Shown here piece after piece: positions 1 to 4,882 of a stretch of 5,691 nucleotides of DNA. Below the pieces are notes generated by a model. The model did not search any database. It had not been told where the DNA came from and saw nothing but the letters and a program-made list of their open reading frames with translations. Source of the stretch: PNAI01 sp964575715 (lineage in GTDB: Bacteria; Pseudomonadota; Alphaproteobacteria; Rhizobiales; Xanthobacteraceae); the NCBI GenBank assembly GCA_964575715.1, contig CAZNSG010000376.1:1-5691 (forward strand), written 5' to 3'. Position 1 is the stretch's first letter, and each line of letters opens with the position of its first letter. A program made the position numbers and the translations under genes.

Positions 1-783
1 CACGGCGCGGAGAATTTGACGCTCCTCGTCGTTGCGCGCGAACTCGATCACCGTCGGCACGTCGGGCAGCTCGGGGTGCCGCTTGAGCGCGTATTGCACG
101 ATGATCGATATGGTCTTGCTCGAATACCAGTCGGGATGGCCGACCTTCACCGCCGTCCAGGACGTTGAGTGGCCTTCGACCTCGCCGCGCTCGACCGCGA
201 GCTGGGCATCGCTGGAGCCCTTGTAGCCCATGATCAACTTGAACTTCGTTCCCAGCACGTTGTTCGTGACGGTGGGATAGACCGAGACGGTCGAGCCCAC
301 GCCTGTTCCGGAAAGCGTGGCTTCGATCTTCTGCGCGTCGGCGAAGGTCTTGACCTTCGATGTATGCCACAGGAACACCATGTTGACGAGGGAGTCGACG
401 CGCCCGATCCAGTTGAATTCGGCGGTCTGGAAGCGGACACCCGGCGTGCCGAGCTTCTCGTCGAGCGGCGCGGTCGGCGCGCCGATGGCGATCACCGTGC
501 CGTCCTTTGGCGCGACGTTGTAGACGTGCCCCAGCGCCAGGAAGCTGCCGGCGCCCGGCTTGTTTTGCGTAATGACATTCGGATTGCCAGGGATGTGCTT
601 GCCGATGTGGCGGGCAAGCAGACGCGCATAGATGTCGTTGCTGCCGGCGGGCGGATAGCCAATCACAAGCTCGATCGACTTGCCCTTGTAGAACTGCTCT
701 GGCGTTTGTGCCGGAGCCTCGCTGCCTATCATGCCCGTGGTGAAAATGGCGGTTATCAAGCCAATACGCCGGAAAAACTGCAT
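1..783 (-). CDS. Bug/TctC-family tripartite tricarboxylate transporter substrate-binding protein (3' end beyond window)
   Basis: The minus-strand frame is open from the ATG at 783 to the window edge, giving 261 residues with no stop; full-length family members are usually about 320 residues, so the C-terminal fifth is missing. The start is well supported: an AAGGAAGGA purine run ends about 6 bases before the ATG. Residues 1-26 form a Sec signal peptide (basic FFRR, a hydrophobic stretch, likely cleavage after APA or APAQ). The mature N-terminus carries the family pattern ELVIGYPPAGSNDIYARLLA (about 38-57), then the NKPGAGS ligand-loop segment (about 75-81) and APKDGT (91-96). Such proteins are periplasmic and capture small carboxylates or related organic acids, sometimes for a TctAB permease; no permease is visible here. 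The gene lies downstream of, and in the same direction as, an aromatic-ring FAD monooxygenase, so a catabolic ligand is a reasonable inference. The specific ligand cannot be read from sequence. Confidence 0.93.
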   Translation of the reverse strand, partial: MQFFRRIGLITAIFTTGMIGSEAPAQTPEQFYKGKSIELVIGYPPAGSNDIYARLLARHIGKHIPGNPNVITQNKPGAGSFLALGHVYNVAPKDGTVIAIGAPTAPLDEKLGTPGVRFQTAEFNWIGRVDSLVNMVFLWHTSKVKTFADAQKIEATLSGTGVGSTVSVYPTVTNNVLGTKFKLIMGYKGSSDAQLAVERGEVEGHSTSWTAVKVGHPDWYSSKTISIIVQYALKRHPELPDVPTVIEFARNDEERQILRAV

Positions 784-821
784 GTCGTTTCCTTCCTTGT
801 CGAACCGCTTTCCGGGCCTAC

Positions 822-838
822 CGCGCCCTCAAGGCGCG
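822..838. repeat. Small GC-rich stem-loop in the leader of the Bug gene
   Basis: CGCGCC and GGCGCG (6 bp) flank a 5-base loop about 40 bases upstream of the binding-protein start. There is no T-tract, so it does not look like an intrinsic terminator. It might shape the 5' leader, but chance is likely at this GC content. Confidence 0.25.
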
Positions 839-879
839 CCGAGCAAGCTCGCGATCAGCTCAATTTATCGTTCGGCCAT

Positions 880-906
880 GTTATAGTTCAGCCATGGACA
901 ATCCAA
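880..906 (-). promoter_or_regulatory. Possible promoter for the Bug gene
   Basis: On the minus strand a TATAAC hexamer (885-880) lies about 97 bases upstream of the ATG, with TTGGAT (906-901) 15 bases further upstream. Both hexamers fit a housekeeping promoter loosely, but the spacer is shorter than the ideal 17 bases. This is the best candidate in the spacer and is weak. Confidence 0.22.
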
Positions 907-966
907 GGCCGATAACTAACGCGGATGATGCGGCGATGGTTTGCCGCAGACAGGCTGCCGGCGAGG

Positions 967-1062
967 TTATCGATGCGACTCGTGCCACAGCAGAAACAGC
1001 CCCGAGCCGAGCACGATGGCCGATCCAAGCAGGAGGCCAATCGTCGGAAGATCGCCGGTCAT
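967..1062 (-). pseudogene. Remnant of an EamA/DMT-family transporter (C-terminal helix only)
   Basis: From the ATG at 1062 to the TAA at 967-969 the minus strand encodes 31 residues: a GDLP turn, then one hydrophobic helix (TIGLLLGSAIVLGSGLFLLW) and a short HESHR tail. This is the usual ending of drug/metabolite transporters of the EamA family: G-D-x-P before the last helix, a G-L near the end of the helix, then a W-x-E basic tail. The rest of such a transporter (about 270 residues) is absent. Upstream in the same frame the sequence turns into an arginine-rich shadow of the monooxygenase gene, so homology seems to break near 1060, about ten bases after the monooxygenase stop. There is no ribosome-binding site before the ATG. 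I read it as a deletion scar. A translated 31-aa membrane miniprotein is a less likely alternative. Confidence 0.6.
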
Positions 1063-1072
1063 CTGGCGTTTT

Positions 1073-2308
1073 TCACGTCGCCAGGAAATTCGGCACCGCG
1101 ATCCAGTCCATCATGGCGCGATAGTCCTGCAATAATTTCCACATCCTGCGATCTTCGTCCGTCTTGAGATCGACGCCCATATAGGTGCCGAGCTTGCGGC
1201 CGTGTAGCATGATGCGTTCGTCGATCGGTTGGCGCACGGCGTTGTATTGGGCGAGTCCTGCATCAATATTATCCGCGTGAGCGCGCAATGCGTCGGCGAG
1301 CGCCTGCGCGTCGCCACCGGCTTTGGCCACGCCAAAACCCATATGCGGTCGCGCCGACGCGCCGGCGTCGCCGACGAGAGCAACGCGTCCGAAGACGATG
1401 CGCGGCGAGGAGAAGTCGTAGATCGGCGTAAAGAACGGACGCTCGATGTTTCGCAAAACATCGAGAAGGGCAGGCGGCATCTCCTTCTCAGCATCCGCGC
1501 GCATTTGCGCAATGAGGTTCTTGCGGATCAGCGGTGGCGGCACCGAGAACTCGTGTTGGTGACCATTTTCGTCGACGCACATTTCCTTGAGTTGTTGTGC
1601 GTCTCCGACGCGATACCAGATGAAATTGTAGCGTCGGTGACCGGGCCGCAGGTCGTCGCTGAATCCAGCAATCGGGTAGCAAATGATCTGCTGGCGGGCG
1701 GGCAGGAAGAACGTGAAATGAGGAAAAATGCTCTTGAGTGTCTCCGGCGCCAGATCGCGTTCGTTGGGGGCGCCGCGCCAGATGTAGTATCCTGAATAAA
1801 TCGGCTGCACCTCTGGCGCGACCTGTGCGCGGACGCCGGAACGAATGCCGTCGCCGCCGATGAGCAGATCGGCGCGTTCAGAGCGCCCTTCCGCGAAATG
1901 AACGCGAACCCCGCTCCCATCCTGTTCGACGCGCTCGAACGTGTGGCCGAGGTGATAATTCGCGGGATCGATTGTCCCGCGCAGCAGGCGCTGCAGCCGG
2001 TCCCAGGACGTGAGGATTTGCCGTAACGGACGCTCTCCTATGACGCGTCCTTCGCGGTCGATGGTTATCCGTTTCTCGACTTCAATGCCCAGATCGCGGG
2101 TGCCGGCACCGCTTTTTTTCAGCGCCTCCATCAATTCGGGATGAGTCGTGATGCCGGCGCCGCGGCCGACCAATTCGATGGGGGAGCGCTCGAATACGTC
2201 GACATCCCAACCGATCTGGCGCAGGAACGCTGCGGTAAATAGGCCCGACATCGAGCCGCCAATGATGACAGCGCGCCGAGGGCTGCGGGTTGATAAGGAG
2301 GCTGGCAT
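1073..2308 (-). CDS. FAD-dependent aromatic-ring monooxygenase, 2,6-dihydroxypyridine 3-monooxygenase-like
   Basis: This 411-residue protein has the full layout of a class A flavoprotein hydroxylase, which uses NAD(P)H and O2 to hydroxylate an activated ring. The N-terminal Rossmann motif is VIIGGSMSGL (14-23) with the ribose-binding acid E40 in VFERS. The GGDG segment at 151-154 (ADLLIGGDGIRS) is the second, NAD(P)H/FAD-contacting motif. RVALVGDAGASARPHMG (308-324) is the third FAD motif, with D314. The GGSxSG variant, SGYYIWRG (172-179), NFIWY (228-232) and the GDA..RPH block all match what I remember of 2,6-dihydroxypyridine 3-monooxygenase (DHPH) from nicotine catabolism better than salicylate or p-hydroxybenzoate hydroxylases. 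There is no signal peptide, so it is cytoplasmic. No clear Shine-Dalgarno precedes the ATG at 2308, though no better start lies nearby. The downstream solute-binding protein suggests an uptake-plus-hydroxylation unit. The real substrate is unknown. Confidence 0.92.
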   Translation of the reverse strand: MPASLSTRSPRRAVIIGGSMSGLFTAAFLRQIGWDVDVFERSPIELVGRGAGITTHPELMEALKKSGAGTRDLGIEVEKRITIDREGRVIGERPLRQILTSWDRLQRLLRGTIDPANYHLGHTFERVEQDGSGVRVHFAEGRSERADLLIGGDGIRSGVRAQVAPEVQPIYSGYYIWRGAPNERDLAPETLKSIFPHFTFFLPARQQIICYPIAGFSDDLRPGHRRYNFIWYRVGDAQQLKEMCVDENGHQHEFSVPPPLIRKNLIAQMRADAEKEMPPALLDVLRNIERPFFTPIYDFSSPRIVFGRVALVGDAGASARPHMGFGVAKAGGDAQALADALRAHADNIDAGLAQYNAVRQPIDERIMLHGRKLGTYMGVDLKTDEDRRMWKLLQDYRAMMDWIAVPNFLAT

Positions 2309-2680
2309 GATCGGAAATGTATGTTAACCGAAACTCTCCCGATGACCAGTCGTTGCGCCAGTCGATTGATCCTTCGTCTATTCTTTCACCCCGGTCTTGG
2401 TCGTCAAGTATGCTGACGTGCTTGGCGCGCTACGTTATTTCGACCGGCCCGACTTTGATTGACCATGCTGTCGGATTAAAGAGCAAGCGTGGCTGGCGCA
2501 AAGGCCATGCAGGGCTTCAAACCTATGGTTGCCAGATTGTGAATGCCAAGCCCCGCATTTGCGGCATCGGATCAAATTTGTCGCAAGTTTTCTGCGCTAG
2601 AACCATGCCGGTCGGAACGGACAATTTACATTGTGCGGCGCGCGCGACGGCGGACCGCCAACACAGATCGGAATACGGCA
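2309..2680. other. Divergent gene-free spacer between the monooxygenase and PilZ genes
   Basis: These 372 bases separate two genes that point away from each other, so both promoters should lie here. Plus- and minus-strand frames are open in places, but none has family-like content, codon pattern or a ribosome-binding site, so I call no gene. The one ordered element is a pair of direct repeats at 2346-2364. I found no convincing -35/-10 pair, FNR/FixK-type palindrome or EcfG-type promoter. Base composition is slightly less GC-rich than in the flanking genes. Confidence 0.5.
2346..2364. repeat. Direct repeat CCAGTCG x2, 12-bp period
   Basis: CCAGTCG occurs at 2346-2352 and again at 2358-2364, separated by TTGCG, about 40-55 bases upstream of the monooxygenase start codon. 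Two direct half-sites spaced about one helical turn apart can be a regulator site, but seven bases twice is also compatible with chance. Confidence 0.35.
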
Positions 2681-2938
2681 ATGACAAACGGTGCAAGGAA
2701 CGCGACCCGCCGGAGAATGGGTTCGACGGCTTGGATTCGCCCCGACGATGGTTTCTCGGTGCGCAAATGCGTCATTGCGGATATCTCGCCGACCGGTGTA
2801 CGGCTGTTCGTCGACGAATCTCTTGTCACAATGAAAAAGTTCAACCTGCTGATGTCGCGCGGCGCAGGGCAGGGCTGTGCCTGTCGCGTCAAGTGGCGGC
2901 GCGGTACAGAGATCGGCGCTGAATTTTTGACGCGCTGA
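2681..2938 (+). CDS. Short PilZ-domain protein (probable c-di-GMP receptor)
   Basis: The protein is 85 residues if translation starts at the ATG at 2681, and is a single PilZ domain with almost nothing added. Both halves of the c-di-GMP-binding signature are present: R6-NAT-R10 (RxxxR, followed by RR) and D34-I-S36-PT-G39 (the [DN]xSxxG motif). The rest follows the usual small beta-barrel pattern, ending CRVKWRRGTEIGAEFL. It is therefore likely to bind c-di-GMP and act in the cytoplasm on motility, surface or polysaccharide functions; the target is not evident. I chose 2681 because it puts the RxxxR motif near the N-terminus, as in other stand-alone PilZ proteins. The frame stays open back to 2543, but those extra residues are arginine-rich and unlike the family. 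The ribosome-binding site is weak (CGGAA about 9 bases upstream). The next gene, FlgC-like, begins 73 bases downstream on the same strand and may be co-transcribed. Confidence 0.85.
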   Translation: MTNGARNATRRRMGSTAWIRPDDGFSVRKCVIADISPTGVRLFVDESLVTMKKFNLLMSRGAGQGCACRVKWRRGTEIGAEFLTR

Positions 2939-3011
2939 GCCTGCATAACCACCGACAATTTTAACGAATTCTGCAAGGGAACGCTGGCAGGCGCGCGCTA
3001 GGATTGCGCGC

Positions 3012-3422
3012 ATGAACGCGATCCTGTCCATAGCCGCGTCCGGAATGGCGGCGGCCACGCGCCGGCTGGAAGTTTCCGCCAGCAACGTCGCCAACGCGTT
3101 GTCGGATGGTCCGCTGCCGAGCGCGGATGCGGCGATCCGGGCGAACTATCCCGCCGCCTACACGCCCTTGCGCGTCGACCAGGTGCAAACCGCCGGCGGC
3201 GGCACCGCCGCGGTGGTTGGCAAAGTCACGCCGAGCACTGTTGCCACATACGATCCAGGCGCACCCTTTGCCAACGACCAGGGCATGGTGGCGTCGCCGA
3301 ATATCGATCTCGCCAACGAAGCGGTACAGCAGCTCATCGCGCGCTATACCTTCGCGATGAATGCCATGGTCGCGCGCAGCTATGCGCAAATGATGAAGTC
3401 GCTGCTCGACATCAAAACCTGA
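3012..3422 (+). CDS. FlgC-like flagellar basal-body rod protein, orphan
   Basis: This 136-residue protein is about the length of FlgC (134 in E. coli) and matches its layout end to end. The N-terminal rod helix ILSIAASGMAAATRRLEVSASNVANA (4-29) carries the conserved L-x-x-x-x-x-N-x-A-N ending. The middle has YDPGAPFANDQGMVASPNIDL, corresponding to the FlgC YDP-x-P-x-A-x-x-x-G-x-V-x-x-PN-x block. The C-terminal helix (DLANEAVQQLIARYTFAMNAMVARSYAQMMKSLLDI) corresponds to the rod C-terminal domain. FlgC is a proximal-rod subunit exported by the flagellar type III apparatus, and as expected there is no Sec signal peptide. AGGA at 3000-3003 sits 8 bases before the ATG. No FlgB, FliE, FlgF/G or other flagellar gene is in view, so this is not a typical fliE-flgBC cluster. 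It may be an orphan paralogue rather than the rod subunit in use. The PilZ gene upstream gives a possible c-di-GMP/motility link. Confidence 0.85.
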   Translation: MNAILSIAASGMAAATRRLEVSASNVANALSDGPLPSADAAIRANYPAAYTPLRVDQVQTAGGGTAAVVGKVTPSTVATYDPGAPFANDQGMVASPNIDLANEAVQQLIARYTFAMNAMVARSYAQMMKSLLDIKT

Positions 3423-3444
3423 ACAGCCCGGCCAATCCTGACAT

Positions 3445-3469
3445 CGCGCGCGCACATATTGCGCGCGTG
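3445..3469. terminator. GC-rich stem-loop between convergent genes (terminator-like)
   Basis: A 10-bp stem with one G-U pair (3445-3454 with 3460-3469) closes on a 5-base CATAT loop. It lies 23 bases after the FlgC-like stop and 40 bases after the stop of the convergent GYD gene, so it could end transcripts from both sides. Neither side has a true T-run (the plus side continues CGCAAATTGTATTG), so it is not a classic intrinsic terminator. Confidence 0.5.
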
Positions 3470-3508
3470 CGCAAATTGTATTGATTCTATGCCTACTGTT
3501 TTGTGCAG

Positions 3509-3802
3509 TTAGGGCAAATCGGAGATCAGCTTGGCATATTCGGACGCCGACCACGCTCTAGCGGTCCGCGTCCGCACGTTTCCTTTCGAGCCGAGCGTAA
3601 GCGCGAATTTGGCGATGTTGTCGCCGCTCTTTGATTCGGCGATGACCAGGAGATCGCTCTCGCCGGAGGTCAGATAGAGCTGCTTGATATTGACCCCCAT
3701 CTTCTTGGCGAGGGCGAGCGCGGCCTTAGCGCGTTTGGGGGCGTCCTTGATGTTGCGAATTCCCTGGTCCGTGAAACTCATCGATAAGATGAACAATGGC
3801 AT
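3509..3802 (-). CDS. GYD-domain protein with altered signature motif
   Basis: This 97-residue cytoplasmic protein is of the GYD family, a small ferredoxin-like fold found widely in bacteria and archaea with no settled biochemical function. The opening MPLFILSMSFTDQGIRNIKD with the following PKRAKAA (1-28) and the later SKGNVRTRTARAWS (72-85) fit the family closely in order, spacing and length. The residues that name the family are usually G-x-Y-D; here residues 47-50 are G-E-S-D, so the tyrosine is serine. The start is secure: AGGAGGT lies 4 bases before the ATG at 3802, the strongest ribosome-binding site in the window. It is the last gene of the minus-strand group and begins 95 bases after the cytochrome c gene ends, so it could have its own promoter, though I saw no convincing one. 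A role in stress or ligand sensing cannot be inferred from the sequence. Confidence 0.88.
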   Translation of the reverse strand: MPLFILSMSFTDQGIRNIKDAPKRAKAALALAKKMGVNIKQLYLTSGESDLLVIAESKSGDNIAKFALTLGSKGNVRTRTARAWSASEYAKLISDLP

Positions 3803-3897
3803 GCGTACCTCCTCTGCACCGACACGCTTCTAGATTTTGAATAATGCGGCAATGTTTGACGGCGGGCAAGCCGCGCAAGCGAGATCGCGGGCCTATG

Positions 3898-4236
3898 TCA
3901 CGGGCCTTGGATCGTGCGCAAATAGGCGACCATGGCGCGTGAATCCTCGCGCGTGAAGCGGAATATAGGCATGTCTGGATGGCTGCTCATCAGGCCCTGG
4001 CGCAAGCGGCCTGCGAATGTGTCGAGATTGACGCGCTGTTCAAGATGGCGAAGCGGTAGCGCGCCGAGGCGCGGGCTGGCCCCCGACTTGCCGATGGCAT
4101 GACACTGGGCGCACAGCCGCACGGCAAGCTTGCGGCCCTGCCGTTCGCTTGCCGAGAGCGCCATGGCGTCGCGGGCGAGCACGGCGAGCCCGAGCAGTGC
4201 AAGCACCGCGGCAAGCATTGATTTCGCACCGGTCAT
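3898..4236 (-). CDS. Small secreted monohaem class I cytochrome c
   Basis: From the ATG at 4236 the product is 112 residues. Residues 1-26 are a Sec signal peptide (AKSMLAAVLALLGLAVLARDAMA, likely cleaved after AMA), leaving a mature domain of about 86 residues. The haem-attachment motif is C42-AQ-C45-H46, and the HPDMPIFRF segment gives M89 as the probable sixth ligand. The C-terminal helix AMVAYLRTIQ closes the domain. The protein should be a periplasmic electron carrier; its partners are unknown. Two starts compete: the ATG at 4236 with GGAG 5 bases upstream, which gives a standard signal peptide, and an in-frame ATG at 4272 with a stronger AGGAG 5 bases upstream, which adds 12 polar residues before the same hydrophobic core. 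I prefer 4236 because of the shorter n-region. The SET-domain gene lies 142 bases upstream on the same strand, across a spacer with tandem repeats. Confidence 0.88.
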   Translation of the reverse strand: MTGAKSMLAAVLALLGLAVLARDAMALSASERQGRKLAVRLCAQCHAIGKSGASPRLGALPLRHLEQRVNLDTFAGRLRQGLMSSHPDMPIFRFTREDSRAMVAYLRTIQGP

Positions 4237-4277
4237 CGGGGCTCCGTGTTTGTTGTTAGGTGACGAAGACATCGTCG

Positions 4278-4282
4278 CTCCT
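4278..4282 (-). promoter_or_regulatory. Shine-Dalgarno AGGAG for the alternative cytochrome c start
   Basis: On the minus strand AGGAG lies 5 bases before the in-frame ATG at 4272-4270, upstream of the start I prefer (4236). It is a better match to the ribosome-binding consensus than the GGAG at 4245-4242. If used, the preprotein has 124 residues with an extended N-terminus, and the mature protein is unchanged. Confidence 0.4.
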
Positions 4283-4289
4283 GACACGA

Positions 4290-4319
4290 CTTCTACCCGG
4301 CGCATGGCATGGGTCGCAA
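4290..4319 (-). promoter_or_regulatory. Possible promoter for the cytochrome c gene
   Basis: TTGCGA (4319-4314), inside the repeat copy nearest the gene, and TAGAAG (4295-4290) are 18 bases apart on the minus strand; each matches four of six consensus positions. Transcription would begin near 4283, which fits the start codon at 4236 better than the one at 4272. The match is weak and is offered because of its position. Confidence 0.22.
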
Positions 4320-4342
4320 GTGGGTCGCAAGTGGGTCGCAAG
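4310..4342. repeat. Three perfect tandem copies of an 11-bp unit
   Basis: TGGGTCGCAAG occurs three times head to tail with no mismatch (4310-4320, 4321-4331, 4332-4342), in the spacer between the SET and cytochrome c genes. The period is about one helical turn, so a regulator binding every copy would sit on one face of the DNA. On the minus strand each copy presents TTGCGA, which is -35-like. Replication slippage producing a neutral minisatellite is the simple alternative. Confidence 0.9.
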
Positions 4343-4353
4343 AGCCGATTGGC

Positions 4354-4370
4354 CCGCGCGCAGCGCGCGG
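4354..4370. terminator. GC-only hairpin just downstream of the SET gene
   Basis: CCGCGCG (4354-4360) and CGCGCGG (4364-4370) pair perfectly over a 3-base loop, 8 bases after the SET-gene stop. There is no T-tract following on the minus strand. It may slow polymerase or protect the SET transcript end, which would partly uncouple it from the cytochrome gene. Confidence 0.35.
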
Positions 4371-4378
4371 TCTTGCGC

Positions 4379-4798
4379 TCAGGGCCGCGACCTTCGGACG
4401 TCGCGCCTGGCGTCGCAGGCCGCGCAGCGGCAGCCGGTCTTTTTGAGGAAGAAGTCGAAATATTCCTCGCCGTAGTCGACGGTGATCTCCTGCTCCGGTG
4501 CGATTTTATGGAGCGCGACATAGACCATGCGGCGCTTGCGCAGCACGGCGCGGGCGTTGGGCTTGCAGGCGTGATTGACGTAGCGGGCGAGGTTTTTGCG
4601 CGCGGAGCCGTCGATGGTCCAGCGGGCGTTGATCTCGAACATGTAGCGCGCGCCGCGGCGCTCGCGCACGGCCGACTCCGCGGTCGTGATGCGCGGACCG
4701 CGATAGGCGACGATGAAGTCGCCTTTGGCGATCGGTTTGGTTGCGAACAGGCCAAGCCCGGCATTCGAGCGGCCGACGCGGAAGGGTGTTTTGGGCAC
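4379..4798 (-). CDS. Small bacterial SET-domain protein-lysine methyltransferase
   Basis: This 139-residue protein is essentially a lone SET domain, which transfers methyl from S-adenosylmethionine to protein lysines. The opening FRVGRSNAGLGLFATKPIAKGDF (6-28) is the SET-I beginning, with GLGLFA as the usual G-x-G-[LV]-F/Y-A element. R72-Y-V-N75-H76-A-C78-K-P80-N81 matches the SAM-binding and knot motif N-H-x-C-x-P-N. E104-ITVD108-Y109 matches E-[LI]-T-x-D-Y with the catalytic tyrosine. C123-R-C125-AA-C128 is a post-SET cysteine cluster that, with C78, could hold zinc. Translation must start at the GTG at 4798: a TAA lies four codons upstream in frame and the SET motif begins at once. No Shine-Dalgarno precedes it (the bases before the GTG are CCTTCC). 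The substrate is unknown; bacterial SET proteins may modify ribosomal, DNA-binding or other host proteins. The upstream spacer is filled by a mosaic repeat. Confidence 0.9.
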   Translation of the reverse strand: MPKTPFRVGRSNAGLGLFATKPIAKGDFIVAYRGPRITTAESAVRERRGARYMFEINARWTIDGSARKNLARYVNHACKPNARAVLRKRRMVYVALHKIAPEQEITVDYGEEYFDFFLKKTGCRCAACDARRDVRRSRP

Positions 4799-4829
4799 GG
4801 GAAGGACTTAGGCGAAGATTCGGCGATTG

Positions 4830-4882
4830 GCTAGGGTCTTATCCATTTTGATGGAATCAGAGCTGGCCCTAGCTTTTTGTTT
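4830..4882. repeat. Two-tier hairpin with T-tract, outer module of an intergenic mosaic repeat
   Basis: GCTAGGG (4830-4836) pairs with CCCTAGC (4867-4873), and within it TCCAT/ATGGA closes on a TTTG loop (4843-4856). On the plus strand the stem is followed by TTTTTGTTT. It could terminate plus-strand transcription, although no plus-strand gene lies close upstream. From memory, the stretch from GATGGAATCAGA to the TTTTTGTTT and into the next palindrome is a common joined pair in Bradyrhizobium-type genomes. Confidence 0.6.

Noticed and set aside
169..915. Long plus-strand open frame opposite the Bug gene
   Set aside because: It is antisense to a gene with clear family motifs and a good ribosome-binding site; its translation is arginine/aspartate-rich with no domain pattern.
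1229..1795. Plus-strand open frame of 188 codons inside the monooxygenase gene
   Set aside because: Antisense shadow of a well-supported gene in GC-rich DNA; no family features.
2317..2922. Plus-strand open frame of 201 codons covering the divergent spacer and the PilZ gene
   Set aside because: It overlaps the PilZ gene in another frame, its content is cysteine/arginine-rich without domain pattern, and it lacks a ribosome-binding site.
2961..3554. Minus-strand open frame opposite the FlgC-like gene
   Set aside because: It is antisense to a gene with full FlgC motifs and runs through the terminator-like stem; histidine/arginine-rich shadow.
3898..4764. A single 288-codon minus-strand protein spanning the SET gene and the cytochrome
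   Set aside because: Its first two thirds are the SET gene read in a wrong frame; only the last 112 (or 124) codons are the cytochrome, which has its own start and signal peptide.
4130..4834. Plus-strand open frame of 234 codons opposite the cytochrome and SET genes
   Set aside because: Alanine/glycine/arginine-rich antisense shadow crossing two supported genes and the tandem repeats.
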